A DNA stretch of 64,000 nucleotides, taken from contig NZ_FOMK01000001.1 in assembly GCF_900112615.1 (NCBI RefSeq), positions 1,860,001 to 1,924,000 on the forward strand, given 5' to 3'. The position numbers were made by a program, and so were the translations under genes. Position 1 is the first letter of the stretch. Each line of letters starts with the position of its first letter. The DNA is from Chitinophaga sp. CF118 (GTDB lineage: Bacteria > Bacteroidota > Bacteroidia > Chitinophagales > Chitinophagaceae). This document shows positions 8,151-16,714 of this stretch, one piece after another. Under the pieces are notes generated by a model. It was not told the DNA's origin, did not search any database, and was given only the letters and a program-made list of their open reading frames with translations.

Positions 8151-8288
8151 GATTGCGAATGATCCATAAATACATCTGCCGTGATGATCAGGTGAAGTAT
8201 AATCAATGAACCAATCTTTAATCTTATTCTAAAGTTAAATTAAGAACCTAAACAGGCAGATGTAGTGTATTTATGATCATTCACAATC
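8151..8288. repeat. Structured intergenic element, copy A
   Basis: The arms 8151-8180 and 8255-8288 are reverse complements apart from a few bulged bases and one C/T change: GATTGCGAATGATCC then ATAAATACA and TCTGCC on the left, the complement on the right. They enclose a 74-nt core that begins GTGATGATCAGGTGAAG and ends AAACA. The same architecture with about four-fifths identity in the core occurs at 15447-15590, where both arms have changed together. The shared 7-mer GATAAAG precedes the left arm in both copies. It lies between the convergent AraC and SUI1 genes. It could be a MITE-like element or a structured RNA. Confidence 0.75.
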
Positions 8289-8302
8289 CGGCATAAATTA
8301 AT

Positions 8303-8635
8303 TTACTTCGCTTTATACCCCCATTCCTGCAACCACTTTATTATCTTATCCTTATAATCGCCCTGTATTAATATCTGCCCGTCTTTAGCACTACCACCTG
8401 TCCCACATTTTGTTTTCAATTCTTTTCCCAGTTTTTCAAGATCATCCGCCTTACCAATAAAACCATCTATCAATGTCACTACTTTTCCCGCACGTTTTTT
8501 AGTATCCAGCTTCACCCTTAACTGCTGATGTGAATTACCTAATGTATCTGTTTCTTCAGGCTCGGGACTATCAGTAGAATAATCAGGATTCGTTGAATAT
8601 ACAATGCCACCGGAATTACCTTTTTTCTTGGACAT
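8303..8635 (-). CDS. SUI1/YciH-family translation factor
   Basis: A bacterial homologue of eIF1 (SUI1 domain), usually annotated as a translation initiation factor; its true role in bacteria is not settled. The SUI1 fold occupies residues ~38-109: LRVKLDTKKRAGKVVTLIDGF, then LGKELKTKCGTGGSAKDG and IKWLQEWGY, with the conserved K-CGTGG-K loop. The N-terminal third is low-complexity and acidic. I chose the ATG at 8635 (MSKKKGNSGG, 110 residues) because the longer frame would overlap the lipid-kinase gene by 17 bp, while this start leaves a 10-bp gap. It ends the nadC-kinase-SUI1 group. Confidence 0.88.
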   Translation of the reverse strand: MSKKKGNSGGIVYSTNPDYSTDSPEPEETDTLGNSHQQLRVKLDTKKRAGKVVTLIDGFIGKADDLEKLGKELKTKCGTGGSAKDGQILIQGDYKDKIIKWLQEWGYKAK

Positions 8636-8645
8636 AGAAATTACT

Positions 8646-9530
8646 TTAAAATCGATTAACAATCACCTGCAATGCAGCAGGCGCTATACGGAAATTTACC
8701 TTTCCCCCGTCGCTCAACGGCACGGCATCACCATCTACCTGTAAATGTGCCAGCTCAGGGCTTGTCACAGTTATATTCTTCCCTTTGTAATGCTGCATAT
8801 AACGCGTCTTATCTATTGTTCCTCTCAGCGAATAAAAGCCAATAGGCAGCAATCCGTAAAATGGAACAGGAGGTACCAGGCATACATCCAGATCACCGTC
8901 AAACACATTGGCATTCGGTGCCAGTTTAAACTCATAGCCAAACTGGTTCCCATTTGCTACGGTGAACAGGAAAGCCTGCTTTTCCATTTTTTGCCCATCA
9001 ATATCGATCTGGTATAAGGGTCCTTTATACTTATTAAAACTTCCGATTACCAGTTTTGCATATCCCATTAGCCCTCTCTTCTGGGTATGCCTGAACTTAT
9101 CGGCAATCAGTGCATCAAAGCCAACTCCTGCATTACTCAGGAACAAATGCTCATTCGCATATCCAACATCCATCGGACGGCGTCTACCATCTGCAATCAG
9201 TTCAAGAGCATAAGGCACCTTCATTGGTATTTTAAGTGCCCTTGCCAGGCCGTTCCCACTCCCCAGCGGGATAATGGCCAGTGCAGTATCAGTGCCTACC
9301 AGCCCCTGTGCAATTTCATTAATTGATCCGTCACCACCAACAGCCACTACCGTATCCACTCCCTGCTCTACCGCTTCCCTGGCAAGCACAGTGCCATGTC
9401 CCAGGTATGCTAAATGGGTGATCTCGACCGAGAATGCCTTGGGAGTTAAATATCGCCTGATAACTCCTTCCAGGCGTTTCTCTCTGTCTGTACCGGCTTT
9501 CCGGTTGATGATGAATAATATCTTTCTCAA
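8646..9530 (-). CDS. Diacylglycerol/lipid kinase (YegS/BmrU family)
   Basis: An ATP-dependent lipid kinase of the DAGK catalytic family. The N-terminal nucleotide-binding part shows IINRKAG (residues 7-13), VVAVGGDGSINEIAQGL near residue 65 (the GGDGT-type motif) and PLGSGNGLARAL near residue 95. The C-terminal beta-rich half ends in VDGDAVPLS, typical of the family. The exact lipid substrate cannot be told. The only reasonable start is the TTG at 9530, giving 294 residues, a normal length. It lies 23 bp after nadC and 10 bp before the SUI1 gene, so the three are probably co-transcribed. Confidence 0.9.
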   Translation of the reverse strand: MRKILFIINRKAGTDREKRLEGVIRRYLTPKAFSVEITHLAYLGHGTVLAREAVEQGVDTVVAVGGDGSINEIAQGLVGTDTALAIIPLGSGNGLARALKIPMKVPYALELIADGRRRPMDVGYANEHLFLSNAGVGFDALIADKFRHTQKRGLMGYAKLVIGSFNKYKGPLYQIDIDGQKMEKQAFLFTVANGNQFGYEFKLAPNANVFDGDLDVCLVPPVPFYGLLPIGFYSLRGTIDKTRYMQHYKGKNITVTSPELAHLQVDGDAVPLSDGGKVNFRIAPAALQVIVNRF

Positions 9531-9553
9531 CGTTAGGGATTTCTTGTTAATAA

Positions 9554-10399
9554 CTAAATAGCTTTTAGGCTCAGATCCAGGCTTACCGCATGGTGAATAA
9601 CAGCTCCGACAGATACATAATCCACTCCTGTTTTTGCATATGCTTCCAACGTATCCAGATTAATACCTCCGGATGCTTCCGTTTCATAACGCCCGTCAAT
9701 CAATGCAAGTGCTTCACTGAGCTGGGAAGGAGTGAAGTTGTCCAGCATTATCCGGTTGATCTGCCCCACAGCCAGCACCTCCTTCACATCTTCCAGGTTA
9801 CGCATCTCTACTTCTATCTGCAAGGGTAAATTTTGTGATTGCAGGTAAGCCACTGTTTTATTCACAGCAGCAGTAATACCACCTGCAAAATCAATATGAT
9901 TATCTTTCAGCATCACCATATCATACAATCCCATCCGATGGTTTACACCCCCTCCAATCCGGACCGCTTCCTTTTCCAGTAAACGAAAATTAGGAGTGGT
10001 CTTGCGGGTATCCAGCAAACGGGTATGATATCCTTTCAGTTTCTCTGTGTACTGATGTGTAAGTGTGGCAATCCCGCTCATTCGTTGCATACAGTTAAGC
10101 ACTAACCGTTCTCCCATCAGTAAGGTATGTACGAAGGCTTCCACTTCAAATGCCACTTCTCCCGCTTTCATCACTTCTCCATCCTTTTTAAACGGCTCAA
10201 ATATCGTAGAGGCATCCAGCTGCCGGAATATTTTCTCCGCTACTTCCATTCCGGCTAAAATCCCATTCTCTTTGATCATCAGGCGTGCCCTTCCTTTTGC
10301 TGTAGATGGGATACAGGCAAGTGTAGAATGATCTCCGCTACCAATATCCTCTGCCAGGGCGTTTTGTATAAGATTTGTAAGTGCTGATTCCTGTAACAT
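9554..10399 (-). CDS. nadC: Nicotinate-nucleotide pyrophosphorylase (carboxylating)
   Basis: Converts quinolinate and PRPP to nicotinate mononucleotide and CO2 in de novo NAD synthesis. Recognisable blocks are EDIGSGDHST near residue 18, NCMQRMSGIATLT near 102, the active-site TRKTTPNFRLLEKEAVRIGGG with following HRMGLYDMVMLKDNH (residues 130-170), EVEMRNLEDVKEV, and SGGINLDTLEAYAKTGVDYVSVGA near the end. The 281 residues match the family. A near-consensus -7 box (TACTTTCG on the minus strand, 10418-10425) lies just upstream of the ATG at 10399. First gene of a group with the lipid kinase and the SUI1 protein. Confidence 0.96.
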   Translation of the reverse strand: MLQESALTNLIQNALAEDIGSGDHSTLACIPSTAKGRARLMIKENGILAGMEVAEKIFRQLDASTIFEPFKKDGEVMKAGEVAFEVEAFVHTLLMGERLVLNCMQRMSGIATLTHQYTEKLKGYHTRLLDTRKTTPNFRLLEKEAVRIGGGVNHRMGLYDMVMLKDNHIDFAGGITAAVNKTVAYLQSQNLPLQIEVEMRNLEDVKEVLAVGQINRIMLDNFTPSQLSEALALIDGRYETEASGGINLDTLEAYAKTGVDYVSVGAVIHHAVSLDLSLKAI

Positions 10400-10470
10400 A
10401 CTACCGGTTTAAAATAACGAAAGTAACTTAAGTTCTGATTTACTGTATGAAGAATAGGTTATCTAAAATA

Positions 10471-10496
10471 AAAAAAGTCCGGAAGTTCCGGACTTT
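10471..10496 (-). terminator. Terminator of the DUF4783 gene
   Basis: The stem AAAGTCCGG / CCGGACTTT (10474-10496), followed on the minus strand by T-rich sequence, lies 28 bp past the stop of the DUF4783 gene and separates it from nadC. Confidence 0.85.
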
Positions 10497-10523
10497 CAAA
10501 ATATTGTTGTTAGCACGTTACTA

Positions 10524-10943
10524 CTATTTGTTTTCAAAACGTAATTCATTCAGCACCATTGAACCACCCTTCTTCTGTAGAAAGAAAGAGGTACGAAAAG
10601 CCCCACCGGTAGTACCCATATTCCCAATTCCAAAACGGGAGCCACCACCACCTTCACCCTGGTGAATCAGTTCAAATGATTTTACCTGGTTCTTTGCAAA
10701 AAAATCTTTCAGGATAATCTCTGCCTGTGACTTGCTATATGAATTTGATTTGCCGGAAATATTAATTTCAACCGTATTATCTAGATAACGGGATAATCCG
10801 CTGACATCTCCTTGTTTAATTGAACTTACTACATCCTCAAATGGGCCTGCAGCAGTGGTTTTCATAGTAGCTGCCGACAGTGTAAATGCAGTAATAATGC
10901 CTCCAAACAACACCACCCCCAGCACATACATTAACTTTTTCAT
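10524..10943 (-). CDS. DUF4783 exported protein
   Basis: A 139-residue exported protein of the DUF4783 family, which has an NTF2-like fold and no known activity. The signal peptide is MKKLMYVLGVVLFGGIITAF, followed by PFEDVVSSIKQGDVSGLSRYLDNTVEI, SYSKSQAEIILKDFFAKN and a Gly-rich turn before FGIGNMGTTGGAFRTSFFLQKK. I chose the ATG at 10943 because it places the hydrophobic core at the N-terminus; the frame extends 12 codons upstream to 10979. It has its own terminator and is divergent from gpmI. Small NTF2-like proteins of this kind can act as ligand-binding or accessory proteins; nothing more can be said. Confidence 0.82.
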   Translation of the reverse strand: MKKLMYVLGVVLFGGIITAFTLSAATMKTTAAGPFEDVVSSIKQGDVSGLSRYLDNTVEINISGKSNSYSKSQAEIILKDFFAKNQVKSFELIHQGEGGGGSRFGIGNMGTTGGAFRTSFFLQKKGGSMVLNELRFENK

Positions 10944-11224
10944 CGTCAGTATTTTATTAAGTAGTAAAGTTTTCATCATTAGAAGTGAAATGGGCTAAAA
11001 CTATGCCAAAGTGCGGATTAGTATTTAAAATACAATCATCGTTGTATTGCACAGGCATTAATTAATGCAAATATATTAATATATAATTTTACAATAAAAC
11101 CTAACTGAAATAAAAGTTCTCTCTGCATTTTAAATCCAGTATGTTTTTTGCTCCCATTTCAATAAGTTTGAGCCCGGAAGTAAGATTTACTTTCAGTCAC
11201 TTCATAAAAATCTCAACCGGATAT

Positions 11225-12748
11225 ATGGAAAAGAAAAGAGCCATTCTCGTTATCATGGATGGATGGGGACAAGGACAGGTTCCTGCCGCAGATGCAATAG
11301 CACATTCAAAGACACCTTTTGTTAGCAGCCTGTATGGCAAATACCCACACAGTACACTCGTTACCTGCGGCGAACAGGTAGGCTTACCAGAAGGACAAAT
11401 GGGTAATTCAGAAGTAGGACACCTCAATCTTGGAGCCGGTCGTATCGTATACCAGGAATTGCAGCGTATTAATGTAGCTGTCCGTTCAGGGGAACTGGCT
11501 GCAAATCCTGTATTGCAGGCTACCTTTAGCTATGTCAAAGAGAACGACAAGGCACTCCACCTGCTAGGACTGGTAAGTGATGGTGGTGTACACTCTCACA
11601 TCAGCCACCTGAAAGCACTGACGCAGATAGCAAAGGAAAAAGGCATCACTAAAGTATTTATCCATGCCTTCACAGATGGACGTGATACCGATCCTAAAGG
11701 CGGACTGGAATATATGACAGATCTCGTTGAACATCTAAAACAAACCACTGGTGAAGTGGCCAGCGTTACAGGACGTTATTATGCAATGGACCGTGATAAA
11801 CGCTGGGAACGTGTGAAGCTGGCTTATGATGCACTGGTACATGGTACCGGTACCCCTACACATGATGTTATCACTGCTATAAAAGCATCTTATGCAGAAG
11901 GTGTGACGGACGAGTTCATCAAACCGATTGTTGTTACCAATGAACAGCAGCAACCTATCGCTACTATCCAGAATGGGGATGCAGTACTGTGTTTCAACTT
12001 CCGCACAGATCGTTGCCGTGAAATTACGCAGGTACTTACCCAGCAGGCTTTCCCTGATTTTGGTATGCAGCCGCTGCAATTGAACTATACCACCATGACC
12101 GAGTATGATAAAACATACAAAGGCGTGCATGTGATCTTTGAGAACGATAATCTGGATAATACGCTGGGAGCGATACTGGAAGCAAATGACCGCACCCAGA
12201 TCCGTATTGCAGAAACAGAGAAATATCCACACGTAACCTTCTTCTTTTCTGGCGGACGGGAAAAAGAATATGTGGGTGAACGCCGGTTAATTATCGCTTC
12301 TCCGAAAGTAGCTACTTATGACATGAAGCCGGAAATGAGTGCATTCGAAATCACAGATGCCATCGTTCCGGAAATAGAAAGTAAGTCGGCTGATTTCATC
12401 TGCCTCAACTTTGCAAATGCTGACATGGTAGGCCATACAGGCATCTGGGAAGCCGCTATCAAAGCGGTGGAAACAGTAGACACCTGCGTTTCCAGAGTAG
12501 TAACTGCGGCCCTGGAAAATGACTATACCGTGTTCCTGACAGCAGACCATGGCAATGCAGATTACATGATAAATAATGATGGTACTCCTAATACAGCTCA
12601 CACTCTGAATCTGGTTCCCTACTTTGTTATAAGTAATGATTATAAGGGGACATTAAAACCAGGTAAACTGGGTGACGTTGCGCCTACAATCCTTACTATC
12701 ATGGGCCTTCCTATCCCAAAGGAAATGACAGGAACCGTACTGATATAA
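11225..12748 (+). CDS. gpmI: 2,3-bisphosphoglycerate-independent phosphoglycerate mutase
   Basis: Interconverts 3- and 2-phosphoglycerate in glycolysis and gluconeogenesis using two manganese ions and a phosphoserine intermediate. The metal and catalytic residues fall in IMDGWG (Asp12) and QMGNSEVGHLN (Ser62). Later blocks are FIHAFTDGRDTDP, SVTGRYYAMDRDKRW, FNFRTDR, NFANADMVGHTG and TADHGNAD. Starting at the ATG at 11225 (MEKKRAILVI) gives 507 residues, the usual size; the open frame extends 28 codons further up without family similarity. A strong palindromic terminator follows at 12756-12809. Confidence 0.97.
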   Translation: MEKKRAILVIMDGWGQGQVPAADAIAHSKTPFVSSLYGKYPHSTLVTCGEQVGLPEGQMGNSEVGHLNLGAGRIVYQELQRINVAVRSGELAANPVLQATFSYVKENDKALHLLGLVSDGGVHSHISHLKALTQIAKEKGITKVFIHAFTDGRDTDPKGGLEYMTDLVEHLKQTTGEVASVTGRYYAMDRDKRWERVKLAYDALVHGTGTPTHDVITAIKASYAEGVTDEFIKPIVVTNEQQQPIATIQNGDAVLCFNFRTDRCREITQVLTQQAFPDFGMQPLQLNYTTMTEYDKTYKGVHVIFENDNLDNTLGAILEANDRTQIRIAETEKYPHVTFFFSGGREKEYVGERRLIIASPKVATYDMKPEMSAFEITDAIVPEIESKSADFICLNFANADMVGHTGIWEAAIKAVETVDTCVSRVVTAALENDYTVFLTADHGNADYMINNDGTPNTAHTLNLVPYFVISNDYKGTLKPGKLGDVAPTILTIMGLPIPKEMTGTVLI

Positions 12749-12755
12749 TAAAGTA

Positions 12756-12809
12756 TATGTTATAAAAAAAGCTGTCCCGGCCTACCAGGACAGCTTTTTT
12801 TATAACATA
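12756..12809. terminator. Bidirectional terminator after gpmI
   Basis: Perfect 22-bp arms (12756-12777 and 12788-12809) with a 10-nt loop. The GC-rich centre is GCTGTCC/GGACAGC, with A7 before and T7 after, so it can end transcripts in either direction. Confidence 0.92.
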
Positions 12810-12913
12810 CAAGGAAGGTTTACACTTTATATTCTTCTTTCACTGTAACTATTACCTCAGTTCTTTCGTTTAACCTTTTTTTAGTGCTCTCGACAGATTT
12901 GCTCATGCATCAG

Positions 12914-12943
12914 ATGCGCCGTTTTTACGGCGCATTATTTTTA
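12914..12943 (+). terminator. Second hairpin downstream of gpmI
   Basis: A 9-bp stem ATGCGCCGT / ACGGCGCAT with a TTTT loop, then TATTTTTA. It lies 100 bp beyond the first gpmI terminator, so it may end a short transcript starting between them, or be a back-up stop before the next operon. Confidence 0.6.
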
Positions 12944-12970
12944 TCACAGAATGCATTACCTATTCTTCCC

Positions 12971-12978
12971 TAACTTTG
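12971..12978 (+). promoter_or_regulatory. -7 promoter box for the lipoprotein-uvrC unit
   Basis: TAACTTTG is a perfect TAnnTTTG box. It ends 4 bases before the ATG at 12983, so a transcript from it would start at or beside the start codon. Confidence 0.5.
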
Positions 12979-12982
12979 CCAG

Positions 12983-13558
12983 ATGGATGATCGTTTCTCT
13001 TGGATATTACCCATGGCAATCTTTGCCCTCACTTCCTGTGGCACCGGAGCTAATCAGCAGCAAACACCAGTCACCAGTTACAGGGATTTAAAAGGATACT
13101 TTAAGCAGGAACTTGCTTTTATCAGTCAGCATAAACCAGTACTTTATAAAACGGTTACCCTTAATAATCAGCGGGATAGTGTTACCATTAATGCCCCCGA
13201 TTCGGCGCAATTACAAAATCTGCTGCAACCTTTCCTGGAAATAGATCTTAACAAACCTTCACTCAGGGATGCATACGATACCATCTCACTGGCAGATCAG
13301 TTTACCGGTAAACGTTCTCTCCTGTACAAAGCCAGGAATAAGATCACCCTTCCACAGGAGGTAATATTGAATATCAATAATACCCAGCAGATAGAAAATG
13401 TACAGCTTAATAAACATGTGCTGAATCTCATATATGAGTATCAGCAACATTTGGAGTACCAGCATAACAAACACATCCGTATCACCACCTGGCAGAAGAT
13501 TGCATTTCTGCCATCTAAAGAACTGGATGTAAAAATTTTGCTCAGGTCTAATAACTGA
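12983..13558 (+). CDS. Predicted lipoprotein upstream of uvrC
   Basis: A 191-residue protein that I do not assign to a family. The N-terminus MDDRFSWILPMAIFALTSCG is a lipoprotein signal with a lipobox LTSC (Cys at residue 19). The mature part is hydrophilic and rich in Gln, Asn and Lys, with a middle alternating-strand section. It probably sits in an outer or inner membrane leaflet facing the periplasm. It ends 8 bp before the uvrC start, so the two are almost certainly co-transcribed although no functional link is evident. A perfect -7 box lies directly upstream of the ATG. Confidence 0.8.
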   Translation: MDDRFSWILPMAIFALTSCGTGANQQQTPVTSYRDLKGYFKQELAFISQHKPVLYKTVTLNNQRDSVTINAPDSAQLQNLLQPFLEIDLNKPSLRDAYDTISLADQFTGKRSLLYKARNKITLPQEVILNINNTQQIENVQLNKHVLNLIYEYQQHLEYQHNKHIRITTWQKIAFLPSKELDVKILLRSNN

Positions 13559-13566
13559 TCTAAAAA

Positions 13567-15375
13567 ATGACAGCAGCAGAGTTTCAACTAATATCACATA
13601 CCATACCCCTTCAAGCGGGTATCTATAAATACTACAATGAAAAGAATGAAATCTTATATGTAGGTAAAGCTAAAAGCCTGCGTAAAAGAGTAAGCTCTTA
13701 TTTTGTAAAAAACCATGACAATTATAAAACACGTAAACTCGTTGAAACTATTCATCACATCGAGTTTACAATCGTAAACTCCGAACAGGATGCTTTTCTG
13801 CTGGAAAATTCCCTGATCAAACAGTTTCAGCCAAGATTCAATATAGATCTCAAAGATGATAAAACGTATCCTTATATAGTTATCAAACATGAATCCTTTC
13901 CACGGGTATTTCTTACACGTAACATCATAAAAGATGGCTCTGAATACCTGGGCCCCTTTACTTCCGTAGGGCGTGTCAGAGAATTGCTGGATATGATCCG
14001 TTATAACATTCCTTTGCGCACCTGCAATCTCAACCTTTCACCACAGAATGTGAACAAAGGCAAGTATAAAGTATGCCTGGAATACCATCTCGGTAATTGC
14101 AAAGGACCATGTGAAGGCCTGGAAACAGAAGAGGAATACCGTGAAGGATTGCAACAGGTAAAAAACATCTTAAGAGGAAATCTTACCCCCGTATTACAAC
14201 AGTTCCGCGCACAGATGCAAGCGCATGCACTGAATATGGAATTCGAAAAAGCAGAAATACTGCGTAAGAAAATTGAGAGCCTGAATGCCTATCAGTCGAA
14301 GTCTGCCATAGTAAATACCCGTGTAGGAAATGTAGATGTGTTCTCCATCATTAGTGAAGGCAACCACGCTTATGTCAATTATTTACGTGTACTGAACGGG
14401 ACTATTGCCGATACAAAAACAGTCACGCTGGAGAAAAAACTGGAGGAGGAGAACGAAGAAGTACTTACTTATGCTGTAGGGTATCTCCGTGATGCGTTTA
14501 ATAGTCTGGCACCGGAAATAGTAGTCCCTTTTGACATGGAATATCCGGAACAGCAGATCACGATAACTGTTCCCAAAGGTGGCGATAAAAAGAAACTGCT
14601 GGAACTCTCAGAAAAAAATGTAAACTACTTTAAAGAGGAACTCTATAAAAGAAAGATTCTTCATCTGGAAGGTAAAACTGATATGGAGAAGAAGAAGGTG
14701 CTGTATCAGTTGCAGGCCGATCTTGAACTGCAACAATTACCAGTACATATTGAGTGTTTCGATAACTCCAACTTCCAGGGTAGTTATCCCGTTTCAGCCT
14801 GCGTAGTATTTAAAGACGGTATTGCATCCAGGAAAGACTACCGGCACTTCAATATTAAAACAGTAGTGGGTATTAATGACTTTGCCTCCATGAAGGAGGT
14901 GGTTTTCCGCCGCTACAGGCGATTGCTGGAAGAAAATCAACCGCTTCCCCAGCTGGTGATCATAGATGGAGGTAAAGGGCAGTTGGGATCAGCTATGGAG
15001 AGTATCCGGGAACTAGACCTGATAGGGAGTATGACAGTTGTGGGGTTGGCGAAGAATGAAGAAGAAATATTTTTCCCTGGAGATAAAGACAGTATCAAGT
15101 TGCCATATGATAGTGAAAGTCTCAAACTGATCCGCCGTGTGCGGGATGAAGTGCACCGTTTCGGGATCACCTTTCACCGGCAGAAGCGAAGTAAAGGCAC
15201 GTTTAAAAATGAACTGGAGGAGATTAAGGGAATTGGGGAAAATACAGCTACACAACTGTTAAAAACATTCCGTTCCGTGAATAAGATCAAACAGCTGTCG
15301 GAAGAAGAGCTGGTTAAAGAAATAGGGAATGCCAAGGCCAAGCTGGTATATCAGCATTTTCACAACAAGGAATAA
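13567..15375 (+). CDS. uvrC: UvrABC excinuclease subunit C
   Basis: Makes both incisions in nucleotide excision repair. The order of domains is clear: the GIY-YIG nuclease (residues ~14-95, with AGIYKYYN and ILYVGKAKSLRKRVSSYF), a cysteine-containing linker (LRTCNLNL, CLEYHLGNCKGPCEG, residues ~155-185), a UVR motif (FEKAEILRKKIESLN near 225), the RNase H-like domain with IECFDNSNFQGS and LVIIDGGKGQL, and a C-terminal helix-hairpin-helix pair with ELEEIKGIGENTATQLL near 560. At 602 residues it is full length. It is the second gene after a small lipoprotein and is followed by repeat copy B and a strong terminator. Confidence 0.97.
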   Translation: MTAAEFQLISHTIPLQAGIYKYYNEKNEILYVGKAKSLRKRVSSYFVKNHDNYKTRKLVETIHHIEFTIVNSEQDAFLLENSLIKQFQPRFNIDLKDDKTYPYIVIKHESFPRVFLTRNIIKDGSEYLGPFTSVGRVRELLDMIRYNIPLRTCNLNLSPQNVNKGKYKVCLEYHLGNCKGPCEGLETEEEYREGLQQVKNILRGNLTPVLQQFRAQMQAHALNMEFEKAEILRKKIESLNAYQSKSAIVNTRVGNVDVFSIISEGNHAYVNYLRVLNGTIADTKTVTLEKKLEEENEEVLTYAVGYLRDAFNSLAPEIVVPFDMEYPEQQITITVPKGGDKKKLLELSEKNVNYFKEELYKRKILHLEGKTDMEKKKVLYQLQADLELQQLPVHIECFDNSNFQGSYPVSACVVFKDGIASRKDYRHFNIKTVVGINDFASMKEVVFRRYRRLLEENQPLPQLVIIDGGKGQLGSAMESIRELDLIGSMTVVGLAKNEEEIFFPGDKDSIKLPYDSESLKLIRRVRDEVHRFGITFHRQKRSKGTFKNELEEIKGIGENTATQLLKTFRSVNKIKQLSEEELVKEIGNAKAKLVYQHFHNKE

Positions 15376-15446
15376 ATCTCCCTTTACACATCCGGAGATA
15401 AGAGGAAGCATTACCAGTTCAACACCGGGCGCTACCGATAAAGCGT

Positions 15447-15590
15447 GATTTGTATTGGTCAGTAAATACCCCTTATCTGCCGTGATGCTTAGGTGAAGCA
15501 TCATCAGGGATTCAATCTCTAATCTTATCCTAAAGCCAAATTAATAAACCAAACAGGCAGATACAGTGTATTTACTGATTAATATAAATA
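15447..15590. repeat. Structured intergenic element, copy B
   Basis: Second copy of the element at 8151-8288. The arms 15447-15481 and 15556-15590 pair over 35 positions with only a few unpaired bases; three of the changes are G opposite T, which would be G-U pairs in RNA. The 74-nt core starts GTGATGCTTAGGTGAAG and ends AAACA, and contains an inner TGATGC/GCATCA hairpin. Copy A has GTATTTAT where copy B has GTATTTAC, and the opposite arm changes to match, which is covariation. GATAAAG precedes the left arm, as in copy A. It lies between convergent uvrC and gldN; the rest of that 302-bp gap holds only the terminator. Confidence 0.75.
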
Positions 15591-15606
15591 AAAACAACTC
15601 TCTCCG

Positions 15607-15657
15607 GTATAAATAAAGACGCCTTGCAGATGATCTGCAAGGCGTCTTTATTTATAC
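15607..15657. terminator. Bidirectional terminator between uvrC and gldN
   Basis: A 51-bp near-perfect palindrome: 25-bp arms around a single base, with the GC core GACGCCTTGCAGA and A/T-rich outer parts. It can end uvrC on one strand and the gldKLMN unit on the other. Confidence 0.92.
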
Positions 15658-15677
15658 TTTTATTTTATACGGTCAGA

Positions 15678-16703
15678 TTAGTACTGCCACATATCCTGTT
15701 CTTTATTAAAGACTTTGTCTTTGATCGACTGGCCTTCCAGCAGACGCATGGTACCATCTTTAATATAATCCTTGATCTCACGGTTATATGTGTTATTCTC
15801 CTTGATAACGAAACTGGAGAAAAAGCGCATTTCGAAAAGATCTTCCCAGCTCATAGTAGCGGCATCATTATTCTGGTTGTATACATCGTATTTAGCCAGG
15901 ATAGGACGCATATCAGGATAATATACCCAGAACAAAGGAATAGCGGCACGGAAAGAACCATCTTCGTTCATACGTGATACCATAGGAGCAATACCCAGGA
16001 TACGTACTTTCAGAGCAGATGCTTCTTTATCGAACACCCAGATTTCCTTGATCTTGTACTGTACAACAGTGCGGGGATCAAATTCATCACGGGTAGTTAC
16101 CATTTTCTCTTCTCCTGTTACAGGGTCGATACTACGCACGGTTTTTTCTTCACCGCTTAATTTCGTCTGGATTTCAGAGTAGGCAAGAGGAGTAGTAAAG
16201 CGGTCGTCGATAGGACTGAATGCTTCTACTTCTTTATTCTTCACTGAATTGATCAGGATATTTATGAACAGCTGGTTTACACCAGATTCATCCTCAATAT
16301 TATACTGAAAAGGAAGGTTCATCTTTTCACGGATATCTATTACCTGCCAGATCTTTTTCTCCCAGAACTCATCGTCTGAGCGAATGTGATCGTAGGCAAT
16401 GGGAATACGGTCCTTGATGAAGTTCTTTTCAGATATTCCATCGGTACGCAACGATTTGCGAGGCGTATCTACAGGGATACCTACACCATCCGGGCGCTGT
16501 GATTGTGCTGGAGGTGGGGGAGGCGGTGTAACGCTGTTACCTGTGGCAGGATTTACCAGCGAAGCATCCTGAGTTGCAGGTGCATCTGGAGCTTTCGCAG
16601 TATTCCGGCGTGTTGTACGACGTTGCGCATGGGTCTGAGTTGCCAGTAATACTACCAGCATCAGGGAACACCAACCAATTCTGTTGAGGATGACTGCTCG
16701 CAT
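15678..16703 (-). CDS. gldN: Gliding motility/T9SS protein GldN
   Basis: Periplasmic protein that forms the ring with GldK at the outer membrane in the type IX secretion system (PorN in Porphyromonas). The signal peptide covers residues ~1-26 (ending in TQTHAQRR), followed by a Pro/Ala-rich linker and the conserved domain with PIAYDHIRSDDEFWEKKIWQVID near residue 100, INILINSVKNKEVEAFSP, a VQYKIKEIWVFDKE strand and GIAPMVSR. It is 341 residues long and is the last gene of the gldK-L-M-N cluster, 11 bp after gldM. Confidence 0.94.
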   Translation of the reverse strand: MRAVILNRIGWCSLMLVVLLATQTHAQRRTTRRNTAKAPDAPATQDASLVNPATGNSVTPPPPPPAQSQRPDGVGIPVDTPRKSLRTDGISEKNFIKDRIPIAYDHIRSDDEFWEKKIWQVIDIREKMNLPFQYNIEDESGVNQLFINILINSVKNKEVEAFSPIDDRFTTPLAYSEIQTKLSGEEKTVRSIDPVTGEEKMVTTRDEFDPRTVVQYKIKEIWVFDKEASALKVRILGIAPMVSRMNEDGSFRAAIPLFWVYYPDMRPILAKYDVYNQNNDAATMSWEDLFEMRFFSSFVIKENNTYNREIKDYIKDGTMRLLEGQSIKDKVFNKEQDMWQY

Positions 16704-16714
16704 AAAAAATAATA

